Shown piece after piece: positions 19,089 through 29,330 of a stretch of 64,000 nt of DNA (position 1 is its first letter; each line of letters opens with the position of its first letter). Below the pieces are notes generated by a model that searched no databases, was not told the origin of the DNA, and saw only the letters and a list, made by a program, of their open reading frames with translations. The translations under genes and the position numbers were made by a program. This DNA comes from Aphrocallistes beatrix. Lineage: Eukaryota; Porifera; Hexactinellida; Sceptrulophora; Aphrocallistidae. The stretch spans positions 310,001-374,000 of the forward strand of contig OY725497.1 in assembly GCA_963281255.1 (NCBI GenBank), given 5' to 3'.

Positions 19089-21923
19089 CTAATCAATCAA
19101 AATGATATGAATATCCATCACATTTGTGGCAGTAAGGCCAGTCAGTATGTGGTAGAGATGAGGGCCCAGGCTTGCAAACAGATTGTATGAATCATTTCGA
19201 GCTAGTGAGTCGACGATTAATTCTCGCCTTTGATTATTGTCCTTCATGAAAGTCTGGGGAACCATAGCTCCTGCGACGGGAGTTGGACCATCCTGACCAT
19301 CAGTACCGAGGCTAGCAAATAAAATCGACACAGATAGCCAAAATGGTTTAAACGTTTCAGAATCAGTTATTCCATCCAAGATATTAACAAAGTTCTCACA
19401 TAGAACATCTAAGTTCACCCCCACTCGCAGAGCTAGCTCTTGGTTACGCCCCCCCCTTCCATCCCTTCTTACCGTCACCACTGGCTCACCTCCACTTAAA
19501 AGGCATACTCTTGTATTCCCTTCACTACACGGGAGTTCAAGATAAGAATTGCAAATATCTCTAACGTTTTTACTTTCTTTTACTCCCAAAACTTTCAAAC
19601 ATCGATCAATCAGTTCCCTCTTGATGCTCCAGAGTTGTCCTTTTGAATATATATCCAATACTGAGGCGAGGATAATTGCTGAATAGAAGGCAGCTACCTC
19701 TGATACGTCTCCGCTTATACGTACCGACCAAATCTTACTCCAATACTCTAACCCTAGAGCGCATTCTAAACTTGCGTCTAGAGCCACTTGATTATTAGCA
19801 ACGATGACGTGTTGAGGAGTGATAAAGGGAATCGCAACAGAAGGTTTATGATCTGTATCAGTAATATGTGACACGTATTCTATTAGTGATTGAGAAAGTG
19901 AGTTAAGTATGTCATATTGGTGTAAGATTGTCAAGAGATCAGCTGGAGATGAGCTATCCGGGTAACAAGGCCCTGAAGCGATAATCTCAAGTGGATCACC
20001 AATAACATCTGACAATACAAAGGTGAGGACCTATATAGAATAGCACTAATGTAAGGGAAAGGTGATAGTTGTATTTCTCAGATTCTTTACCTCTGCAGGA
20101 CGGCATAGAGTGGCCAATTTCCCACCTTTGAGCAAAGATAAGTGTTTCCGAACCGTGTTAAGTTCACTGATCGAGGCCCCTCTCTGACTTAGCAAACTGC
20201 AGATTGTTCGCTTTTCCTCTTAGATTAAAGAAATAATAGATTATAACTGAGTAAAGTGTAGTGATACTTGTAGTACTTAAGTGTTGCTCGACTTACCAAT
20301 TGTAATTCCACTTGGAGGGAGTGCCGTGAGGGCAGAAGCGCCCCCACTTAGCAATACTATAACCAGATCGCTACGAACAGCAGATTTGGCGAGTTGGTGG
20401 ATAGCTCGCGAAGCTAGTGATGAACTCATGTCAGGAAGATTATCCCTACCTCCTTCATAAACGTCTATCTTTAGAGAGGGAAGAAACATGTGTAGATACG
20501 ATGTGTGTAACCACAAGCAAGTAAAAATGCTCCAAGCTTAATTAAAACTAATTACATATGTAAGACGAAGTGAAATTAATGACTATTATAATTGTTTGGA
20601 GAAGCTTTTTTCATAATTCTTAGAACTATCACGATCAAAATCATTTGATTAGTGGCATATTTTAGACAAATCATTGCTAAATTTATTAATTTAATTACAA
20701 ACAATCCGGGAAATTTTAATCCTATTACCTCAAGCAAAATAGTGATCACGCAATGAGCTCCAATAAGCACGACTGACGCAGGTGTAAATATACCGTGTAG
20801 CGCAGGGGTGCTCAAACTTTTAAATCGACGGGCCACTTTTAAAATTAGGCTCCGCCTTACGGGCCACAAATCATAGATCGCCTCTGGCTTTAGTTTAATC
20901 AATTTTCAAGCTATACATTTGTAGAGTATCTATAATTATTTCTATATGGTGTTTAGAAAAAAACAATTATTATATGTGACGATTGAAGCTCGTCAATCTA
21001 CTGTATATACACTGCCTGAACAAAAGTATTCGTACACCTCATAATTCCCCATACAAATACATAGTTATAATACTGATTTATTTAGCGAGTCAAGGTATTT
21101 AATTGGTAAGAGATATATATGCTTAATTTAACTTCAAATTCGAATTCTCTATATTCTAATTACTCACTCTTCAACTTGTTTACAATCTTTCAACTTGTTT
21201 ACACTCTCACAAGGTTAAAAAAATTTCAAACTGTGCCACTTCATACGACCAATGCCATCATATACAATGGTGATCACTCGCGACATGTGGCATAGGAAAG
21301 CAAATGGTGAAAATACTTATTCTTGAGGAAGAGTAATTAATTTGAAAACATATAAAGTGAGTAATTTGAACGTGGAGAATTCGAATTTGAAGTCAAATTA
21401 AGTGTCTCTCTCACAAATTAAATATTCTTGAAACACTAAATAAATCAGTATTATAACTATTTGTATGGGGAATTATGGGGTGTACGAATACTTTTGTTCA
21501 GGCAGTGTATATGAATAATAAAAACAAGCGAATTATCCGCGGGCCACAGCGAATGGTCTCGCGGGCCACATGTGGCCCGCGGGGCATAGTTTGAGCACCC
21601 TTGGTGTAGCGTATTCTACTAACCATTGAGGAATGTAGGGGATAGAAATGCTCATCACGATCAAAAGTATCCTTGTATCCAAAAGGTAAAGATATGACGC
21701 CTGAGGTGATGTGCTCACTGAGAATATCCTGGACAGCACGGACCATGCCCCCCACTGCCTTTCCTGCTGCAATCAATTTTACATTATGATGCAATTCATA
21801 TTCTCGTCCTTGCACAAGTAGACAATTTGCATTTTTGTAATTGAGCAAGGAGAGGAGTAGTTTGTAAGGATTAATTGCCTTCAGAGTGGCCTTGAGGATG
21901 GTATTCACGTCTGTGGCTAGCAT
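19089..21923 (-). CDS. GLYCTK: Glycerate kinase (GLYCTK, MOFRL-type)
   Basis: Exons 21923-21624, 20468-20297, 20218-20091 and 20030-19089 total 1542 nt (513 aa, near the 523 aa of human GLYCTK). All introns are GT-AG and the phases agree. The enzyme phosphorylates D-glycerate in serine and fructose breakdown. Recognised segments are KLIAAGKAVGGMV near the start, VLLSGGASAL, RTICSLLSQRGASISELNTVRKHLS (split here over two family blocks), VLSDVIGDPLEIIASGP, LLSGGEP, the glycine-rich GRGGRNQELALR, and ASLGTDGQDGPT with TATNVMDIHI near the C terminus. The start is the ATG at 21923; the codon before it is TTG. Intron 1 carries two nested MITEs, 12 bp from the 5' splice site. Confidence 0.93.
20803..21603. 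mobile_element. Non-autonomous hAT element in GLYCTK intron 1
   Basis: The terminal inverted repeats begin CAGGGGTGCTCAAACT (left) and CAAGGGTGCTCAAACT (right, reverse complement), one mismatch in 16. A perfect 8-bp target-site duplication, GTGTAGCG, flanks the element at 20795-20802 and 21604-21611, the hallmark of hAT transposition. Subterminal GGGCCAC motifs are also typical. Near the right end lies the palindrome GCGGGCCACATGTGGCCCGC. There is no transposase. Confidence 0.92.
21010..21507. mobile_element. Tc1/mariner-like MITE nested in the hAT element
   Basis: Both ends read CACTGCCTGAACAAAAGTAT inward and are flanked by TA. The inverted repeats stay similar for about 75-100 bp (CCATACAAATA, TATAATACTGATTTATTTAG on both arms). 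Element size is about 500 bp with no transposase. It must have inserted after the hAT element that it interrupts. Confidence 0.88.
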
Positions 21924-22680
21924 CAAGATCTTGTGAAGCTAATTAATTTGTACGATCGCTAAGATATCAATCCAATTCTTGTATGTGTTGAATAAAATCA
22001 TTTACATATTCGCTGCTTAGATAAATTTAAAATCACAGCTAGGTACTCAGTTCTCCATTTACTAATTACAGTCACAACCACGCCCCTGCATCCTTTAGGG
22101 GATTTCTAAGGCTGAATCTGGGAATATGATATGAACCATTTAGATACAAAATTAATTAACGAGCTCTTAGTCATGATCTACCTTCGAGACGCTAGTCATA
22201 ATGCAGTCTATCAGGTAGTACTAGTAACCTGCTAAATAAATTTAATAGATTGCGAGACTCCATCAATCTAAATCATTTGCTGTGGTTTTCACAGGGGCCA
22301 ATGGTTCATAGCACATACGTGAGTTCTACCACATTTTAACAATCAATCACATGCGGGTAATATGGCCATATTAATAATCTTAATATGCAACCCCAGCGCC
22401 CTTATTCCATCAATAAAAAAAAGACGATATCTTATGTTTCAAAATACATTAGCATCAAATCACTAAATATCACCAAAACGTTTGCGTGTGTGTATATAGG
22501 AAAATCAAATAACTAACACCGCCATGTTTAATTTATTTCGAAGTATAAACCGCTATTGTTCAATTTGCTCATCAAACCTGGATAAGTTAGGACAAGAATA
22601 TCAATAACAAGACAATGGAAACTCTACATTATACATATATTCATATGCAAAAATAATATGTATTTAGACCCCCTAAGAAA
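21924..22680. other. Spacer between GLYCTK and PARG
   Basis: The GLYCTK promoter region and the PARG 3' UTR lie here. No coding or repeat signal is recognised. Confidence 0.5.
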
Positions 22681-24313
22681 TCAGTTAGATGCATCGTCAT
22701 CCATCTTTGAATATTTATTAGTAATATAATCAAATATTCCAACTTCTTCTGTATCTTTTCCACCGAACTCTAAACAGAGATTGAAGAGGTCACCTGTGGT
22801 CAGGCCATTATCGAGACAGAGCTTCGCAAAGGTATCTTGTTTCTCAGACAATTCTGCATCTTTAAAAGTATAGTAGTGCAATTCACGACAGCAAAGTGAA
22901 GCAGATATCCATTGAATTACAGTTTTCACTCCCTTACTCCCTCCAAACATCCCGCAGCCCCAGTTACCTGAGGCCACGGGAAGCTTACGTATGGCATCTC
23001 CTTCTTTTTCAATCGATTCATCACAAGAGAATCCACAATAAGACTTAACTAATTCGCGTTTGAATTGTACGGCTGCGCATTGGTGTTTGATCCCACCACA
23101 CCCTTCTAGCGCATCAATGCAAGCAATAGAGGTACTTGAGCGATTCAATCCGTCTACGGGGTTCTCGTCAATATAGGAACCAGCAAACCTAAATCCGCCT
23201 CCATAACCTGAATAATTCGAGAACTTTTCAGCACCTAAATGCATATAACGTAATATATGCTAATTATACTATATATCTGAAAGGTTATGCAGAAATGGTT
23301 CGACTTTTCGAAAAAGGAAATAGTTCGAATTGCGGATTTAGGAAATAGTTCGACTTTTTAGCATTCGGATTAATGGCTTTCATGCGAACTATTTCCTTTT
23401 TTGGAAAGTCGAACTATTTCCGTTTTTTTGCGAACTATTTTCACCATACCATCTAAAATTCGATCTAATACTTACCTGTAATAATGATGGCTTCATTCGG
23501 AAGCATATACTCACAGATCATCAATGAGAACAAACACTCAGGAGATATCACAAAACGAATCTCTTCTTGCACGTTGCCCGTTGCCAGTACTCCCCCACCA
23601 ATAAATCGGTTGGCGAAATCGATTTGAAGACAAGTATGTGCATCTTCAATTAATCCGTTCGGAAAAGATTTAAATCCCAACAATGGTATAGTGGATTCGC
23701 TGAAGTTGGGTGTGCTGCCTATTTCAAGAAACCGGCGCTCGAAAGTAATGTTTCTTTTTAAATAGTTCATGTCACCTGTTTGTTCATGTTCACGAATTTG
23801 TCTAAAATATTCGAGAATACAGGTTAATTTAGCAAATTGACTTTGGAAAAACGAAACATTCAAGATATCTATCAACGTTAAAACCTGCATTTTCAGGGCG
23901 TTTTGGGGCGGGATGGTGTTGAAAAATGCATTAGCCAGAATAGAAGCAACCTGAAGTCTTGAGACTGAAACAGTTCGAGACACACCTTGTGATAATAGTG
24001 GTATTGTTCCTGGGAATAATTGGTCGATGCGTAGCGCTAAATCAGCAATGAAAGGTATAAGTTCGAACACAAGATTGCAAGGCGCAGCTTCCACAAAGGT
24101 AGCATTCAATAAAGTCTTGAGGTAGACGAGGGAAGAACCGGGGGAAACGGCTCGAAGAATAGTGTTATATCTCTCTGCGAATGCTTTAAAATCAGAAGTA
24201 GGGTTCTCCTTAATATCATTGAGGATAGGAACTATTTTTTCCCAATAAGGTGCATGATGTGGCAAAAGTATCGCAATGCAATCAAGCGAGACTACTGATT
24301 CCTTTTCTGCCAT
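22681..24313 (-). CDS. PARG: Poly(ADP-ribose) glycohydrolase catalytic protein
   Basis: Exons 24313-23476 and 23234-22681 (241-bp intron, phase 1) give 463 aa. PARG cleaves poly(ADP-ribose) chains after DNA damage. The signature GGG(V)LATGNVQEEIRF spans about 239-254 with the catalytic Glu pair E250/E251. The second exon continues TGAEKFSNYSGYGGGF and later contains ALEGCGGI, ELVKSYCGF and the conserved ASGNWGCGMFGG. The helical accessory domain precedes the macrodomain-like core. The long regulatory N-terminus of vertebrate PARG is missing, so this is a core-length enzyme. The intron contains a foldback repeat. Confidence 0.93.
23293..23447. repeat. Foldback repeat built from GGAAATAGTTCG units, in the PARG intron
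   Basis: Several copies of GGAAATAGTTCGAC/A run rightward (about 23315-23355) and are followed by inverted copies (GCGAACTATTTCC, GTCGAACTATTTCC) from about 23384 to 23440. The arms could pair into a hairpin with an approximately 30-bp loop. No target duplication was recognised. Confidence 0.75.
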
Positions 24314-25040
24314 GCTATTTCTCCTAAAGAAAATCGAGAGTCGATAGTTAAAACAGTGCCGGTAGAACTACAACATCAAAAACACTGATTAGTTGACGAA
24401 TACAGTATTGTGGTGAAAATCCACAACGTGGACATTAAAGAATCCGTTGTCAGATAAATATAGGCTGGGCTGAAATGATAATGCATTTATATTTAAAAAA
24501 TCATTGAAACAAATTTGTGTGCGTGAAAACACGCTTAAAAAAGTTATTGCAACAAAATTGCACAACAAACTTATTAATAGTAGACATGATTTAACAATTG
24601 TGCACACAGATTTAGCATCAGTTTCAATATAAGTTTTTTTTTAAAACTCGAAAACATAGTTTATTTCCTTAATTTTGTCAATCATCGAATATGATTTCAA
24701 ATGAAACGCATAAATTTAATTAAATGCAAAATCATGCCGATATCAATAAGCATCAGGTCAGAAGAATTGAGTGTGCGTAATACGTACGTACGTACATAGC
24801 TCCCCATATTTGATTGTCACTTTAGTAAGGCTACAAATAAATTTCTTGTGGTTTTTTTGCTCTCCTCTATCAGCCGACATATTTATGAATAGTGAAACTG
24901 GATACATGCACGAGCAAATTATGTTAATATCCAAATCTATATGATCATGAAGATATCAAAGGAGTATAAATAGAGTAATATATCAAGGATAATCAATAAA
25001 GAACAAAGAAAATATATAGACTGTGATAATTAATTTAATC
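24314..25040. other. Divergent spacer between PARG (-) and the bZIP gene (+)
   Basis: This is an AT-rich region with a short (ACGT)n run at about 24781-24794 and a TATA box for the bZIP gene near the right end. The frame at 24389-24607 is not credible as a gene. Confidence 0.5.
24965..24972 (+). promoter_or_regulatory. TATA box upstream of the bZIP gene
   Basis: TATAAATA lies 76 bp before the ATG at 25041, a normal distance for a core promoter with a short leader. It is one of few clear TATA boxes in the window. Confidence 0.5.
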
Positions 25041-25391
25041 ATGGCAAGTTACAGATCTAGCCATATGGAGTTGCCAATTGACAAGCTGAGCAAATTAGAG
25101 ATAAAAGAATTAAACAGAATCGTTCGGGAACAACAGCTGGATGAAAATCAGAGACAGTATATCAAGAGGGAGAGACGGAAGATGAAGGTACGTGAGTACA
25201 GTAAACAGAAGTATGCTCGCTCTAAGGACCGATTTAAGGCAATGATTGAAGAGAAAAACCAACTCATGCAAGAATATAATCAAATCATTAAAGAAATTGA
25301 TGATCTGAAGTATACCAAAGCTGCCTATGAGTTGATGGATTGGTCAGAAGATAGCGAATGGATTGACAACAATGATTTCAGAATAACCTGA
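25041..25391 (+). CDS. Small divergent CNC/Maf-like bZIP protein
   Basis: The gene encodes 116 aa from the ATG at 25041 (ATCATGGC context); the longer frame begins with GTG. The block ELPIDKLSKLEIKELNRIV resembles the CNC/Maf extended homology region. It is followed by a basic region (IKRERRKMKVREYSKQKYARSK) and a short zipper with d positions M68, L75, I82 and L89. In the basic region the invariant Asn is Val50 and the Arg eight residues later is Tyr58, so normal DNA-base contacts are lost. An acidic tail follows. It could be a dimerising repressor of other CNC/Maf proteins, but that is inference. Confidence 0.6.
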   Translation: MASYRSSHMELPIDKLSKLEIKELNRIVREQQLDENQRQYIKRERRKMKVREYSKQKYARSKDRFKAMIEEKNQLMQEYNQIIKEIDDLKYTKAAYELMDWSEDSEWIDNNDFRIT

Positions 25392-26759
25392 ATTTGGCAG
25401 AATATTCACTAATTAAAATGTAAAAATTCATTTAAATGTTTTTTATCTTTGTAAATTTAATTATTCATGTTTAAAAATTTGCAGAAATAAATAATTAAAA
25501 TTAATTTAATCCTAAAACAGCCTATATTTAACACAATAGTACTCAGTATATTAATCATTAATATATTTGACAATGTTGAATTATAACAAATTATTCACAA
25601 AATGAGGTAAATTTATATTTTTAGCATCCGTACAAAATTGAATTAAAATTTTCCTGATAGTTACATGGATAGAGAGTGAAGTTCACAAGTAATGCGACTA
25701 TTGCCTATCCTAATATATGCACTGTCCTCACAACTTAATTGTGTGATAATATTAACTATGTATAATTGCGAAAAATGCAGAACATGCTATGTTCCAATCG
25801 CCGCGCCATGCTCACAATTAACTAGGATATATCCGTGGCTAGATAATCTAGCATATCTCAATAGGTTTTGGAATTGATTCGGATGAAGAAATAGGATAAG
25901 CATTTGGTGGGCAGACAAGATACTTGATCAGCAAAAACAATTAGTAGAACCAAAGCTTATCATCAATTTTGATAAAATATGAAATGCTACAACTTAAGTA
26001 TGAAAACAAGATTGAATTGCAAACGTATATGCATGATGTTGGTTAAAAAAAGTACACCAATTGTTTAGCAAGCAATATAAGTTAGAGAGTGAGGCAATAA
26101 AACACAAACTACGTATTTAGTTGTCCAATTTCAGGAAATTGACAAGGCAATTTTTTAATAAAATTGTGGAAGAAAATATCAAAGCTAATCTCTACTAGTG
26201 TCTACTATCAAAAATTCGATTGGACATAGTCTAGCTCTACAAAACAATTAATTAATTCACTTTATTACCAAAATAAAAATTGTGATTAAGAGCCTCTTCC
26301 AAATTCGGATCAGATGAAGAGATGAGCTATCAACGAATCAAACTCACACACATATGCACATCAGAGTACAAGGGTCACTGAACGTGACCCCAATATATCC
26401 ACCCACATATAGTGATAAGCCAAATCTACATTCGACACTCATCTCTAAAATACACATAATTCCCACCTACATTCAAACGACACTGTGTTATAGGAGTAGA
26501 GAAATAGATGATTAGCCCGTTATATAGGTATTTTTTAGTATTATTTTCCGACATTCATGAGGTAGCATTATGCAATGAGTGACCAGTAATAAGACAGCCC
26601 CAATTCCTCAATGAGATGAACAAATTAATTATACATCAAAATAGTAAATCTATACAAGTTCGTGAGGGAAATATCTACAACATATCTATAAACATAAAAA
26701 TAAAAATCAACCATATATAACTATCTAGCTTATGTCAAATCATGGAGTCAACAAATGTT
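25392..26759. other. AT-rich intergenic DNA
   Basis: No convincing gene is present. A 61-aa frame at 25692-25877 begins hydrophobic and has six cysteines but has no supporting context. The right end should be the 3' UTR of the CAX gene. Confidence 0.5.
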
Positions 26760-29330
26760 TCATTCCTCGCCGAAACAAGTCTCCCTGGAACTGTCTGGCG
26801 CGAGAAAGATAACTGATAGCATGATAAAATAAATCACAAGAAGAGAGGTACCTTGAAAGTAGTCAGTTTTCGAATCAGAGAAAATATAATTGATCACTAG
26901 AACGCTCATCAGCACAGAAAAGAGCTGGAGATCGTTGAAAAGTAGCACAAATCCTAATTTCGGATAAATAATGTCAGCTAGCAGCAAAACTGGAATCTGA
27001 AGCAAACAAATCTGAACAGCAATCTGATTCCCGACTTCAATACTCAAAGAAATAATGCCTTGCAAAGCAAACTGTATTCCAGTAACAATTTCGGGAACAT
27101 CGGGAAGGATGGCATAAACAGTAGAACCGAGGAAAGCTGGAGTGATGAAATGTACACTTGATAATACTTGCATAACATTCTCTGCTATGGTATCTGCTAG
27201 GAGGGACATGAGAATGGTCATGAAGACGAGTATAAATGTGCTCTTAAGCCTACCCCAGTGAGGGGAGGCTTCTTTGCCGTGCCCGTGACTCTCTGATCCA
27301 TTCTGATAAATGTGTTTGTGGGTCTTAAGACTGTATAGCATTCCGGCAATGTAAGCAACCGGGAGGAGAACCATGCAGACATAAGCAAGATACTGAGCTT
27401 TTTCAAATGTGTACATTGCAGTTAAAAATTCACAAGTTTTGCATTGAAAACTGGATTGAGTTTCATTAAGTCCTTGCGTTATATTTGTGAAATTGGTATG
27501 GGTGGAATTTGTGATGTTATTTCCGCTATTAGAGACCCATTCACAGGTGTCACAAAAATATACTCCAAATGCTTTATTGAAAAAGGTGGGTGCAAATGCG
27601 CCTACAATCGAGACAAAAAGCAGAGTTGAGCTGACTCCAGCTGATCGGACATTGAAATTCTGTTCCGGATACTTGAGACCTCCGACTACCATACAAAGAC
27701 CGGGAAGCAGAAGCATGGTTAAGAGGAGGGAACCCGTTAGAGAATTCTTCACAATCGATTGGCTGCATCTGACTGTGTTCAAATTGTTGCCATGAACCAG
27801 GGTAGCGATGTATAAGGTTATTTCCACAATTGACCCGAACGTTGCATTTAGAACAGCGCCTACGGCATACGTACTCTGTGCCGATATACTCGCTATAGCC
27901 ATGCCGATGTAATAGGCCAGTGGAATCACGCCGCATACCGAAATGATAAATTTTATCAAGTGGGAAGCCTGGGCACTGATGCCCATGTAGTCAATGGTAT
28001 AGTCAAATACAAGAGCGATAATGACAAGAAAAAACATGTTGAACATTATCACATTCATTCCGTCTACCGTATACTTTATGTAGTAGCGAGAGTAAGCTTG
28101 GTAAGTGCAGATGACTATATCGTGTTCGGTATTATCTAAAATCCAATCAGAGTTCTCAATTTTGGTGGTTATCGGATCTAAGTAAAGCAGTTTGAACATT
28201 GCAGTTTTATGAACCTTCGCTATTGGAATGCTTATAACAAAAGCCCAATTTATGATGAATACGATAAGATGAATGAAAAAGAGAAAAGGAACAGCAATGA
28301 ACAGCCAAAGCCAAAACACAGGATAGTTCCAGATGGTGGGAATCGTACAAAAACGCTTAATAAGAGATTTATTCCTAATACGACTATAGAATTTTTCCTC
28401 TGAATCGCTAGTATTCTCGCTGTGTACCAGCGGAGCTGTATCATCAGGGAATGGCTCATTTGATTGAGCTCGAAAACAGTTTGGAAGGACATGCTCAAAT
28501 CCAGGTTTCGTCTGGTCATCAGCATTGATACCGCCAGTTCTAGTTATAGAGTCATAATTAATTGAAGTATTTGAGTGAGTCAGTTCAACATTCTCTTTTG
28601 ATGCCTTTCTACCTGGAGTAGGTGAGATGACTGTAGAAGGAACATAAACGAATTTTCCGAACGGCCAGAAGAAATACTGTGCCATTCTAAAGCTGTAGAA
28701 TCCGTATTGATAACCACAAACTGTCATGAACATTATAACACTGAACAGCAAGTAGATGAGGGAAAGCCACCAACCGAAACAGACGCAGTACACAAGATTA
28801 CCGAGGATTGTGCAGAAGTTTATCTTAGCAGGCACAGTTGGTTTGTTGGTGGGGTGGTAGAGGGCCTGGACTTGAGGCGACCTCTCTGCCAATGGCCTCG
28901 TTGCCAAATGACTTTTCCACTTGACAAAACCGAATTTGTGATTGTTTTCATATTTAGCAAATTCAATTGGATTCTTTATCACAACGAAATTTTGCCCGCC
29001 AAGCCAGTCACCTGAGGCCTCCGAGCGAAAATCTGTTTTGGAAGGAGACACTTCCAGGATAGAGCGGTGAGAAGGATTGAGTAGGGAAGCGTTTCTAGGC
29101 GTGGAATACTCAGGGTCTTCAATCTGGATGGTATGCGAGATTTGAGACTGGATTCGTTTGTGGGGAGTATTTTGTAACGATCGCGGACTCTCGGTATGCT
29201 TCAAGCGAAGTTTAGTGACAGGTGTCTGAGGTTCAACAACAGGGGGGACGAAAACAGAATGACGAGTGGGATAGTCATCAGTTGATCGAGAGAAAAACAG
29301 TTTCTCGGCTGTGGGTATCCTTTTGGCCAT
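26760..29330 (-). CDS. Type II CAX-like cation/H+ exchanger with YccF domains
   Basis: A single-exon gene encodes 856 aa. After about 170 disordered N-terminal residues come two YccF-like (inner-membrane component) hydrophobic modules: LVYCVCFGWWLSLIYLLFSV with FFWPFGKFVYVP, and later NYPVFWLWLF...ISIPIAKVHKT. The exchanger part has alpha-repeat 1 (AVLNATFGSIVEITLYIATL) and alpha-repeat 2 (AILPDVPEIVTGIQFAL ... GNQIAVQICLLQIP). The key Glu of each repeat is present, although surrounding residues differ from plant CAX. A luminal loop has N-glycosylation sites and a CxxC pair. This domain order is that of type II CAX/Vnx1-like antiporters of vacuole or endomembranes, which move Ca2+ or monovalent cations. 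Confidence 0.8.
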   Translation of the reverse strand: MAKRIPTAEKLFFSRSTDDYPTRHSVFVPPVVEPQTPVTKLRLKHTESPRSLQNTPHKRIQSQISHTIQIEDPEYSTPRNASLLNPSHRSILEVSPSKTDFRSEASGDWLGGQNFVVIKNPIEFAKYENNHKFGFVKWKSHLATRPLAERSPQVQALYHPTNKPTVPAKINFCTILGNLVYCVCFGWWLSLIYLLFSVIMFMTVCGYQYGFYSFRMAQYFFWPFGKFVYVPSTVISPTPGRKASKENVELTHSNTSINYDSITRTGGINADDQTKPGFEHVLPNCFRAQSNEPFPDDTAPLVHSENTSDSEEKFYSRIRNKSLIKRFCTIPTIWNYPVFWLWLFIAVPFLFFIHLIVFIINWAFVISIPIAKVHKTAMFKLLYLDPITTKIENSDWILDNTEHDIVICTYQAYSRYYIKYTVDGMNVIMFNMFFLVIIALVFDYTIDYMGISAQASHLIKFIISVCGVIPLAYYIGMAIASISAQSTYAVGAVLNATFGSIVEITLYIATLVHGNNLNTVRCSQSIVKNSLTGSLLLTMLLLPGLCMVVGGLKYPEQNFNVRSAGVSSTLLFVSIVGAFAPTFFNKAFGVYFCDTCEWVSNSGNNITNSTHTNFTNITQGLNETQSSFQCKTCEFLTAMYTFEKAQYLAYVCMVLLPVAYIAGMLYSLKTHKHIYQNGSESHGHGKEASPHWGRLKSTFILVFMTILMSLLADTIAENVMQVLSSVHFITPAFLGSTVYAILPDVPEIVTGIQFALQGIISLSIEVGNQIAVQICLLQIPVLLLADIIYPKLGFVLLFNDLQLFSVLMSVLVINYIFSDSKTDYFQGTSLLVIYFIMLSVIFLAPDSSRETCFGEE

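Noticed and set aside
20576..20902. 108-aa frame at the left end of the hAT element
   Set aside because: It runs across the transposon boundary and is a chance frame.
25692..25877. 61-aa cysteine-containing frame with a hydrophobic start
   Set aside because: It could be a small secreted peptide, but nothing beyond composition supports it.
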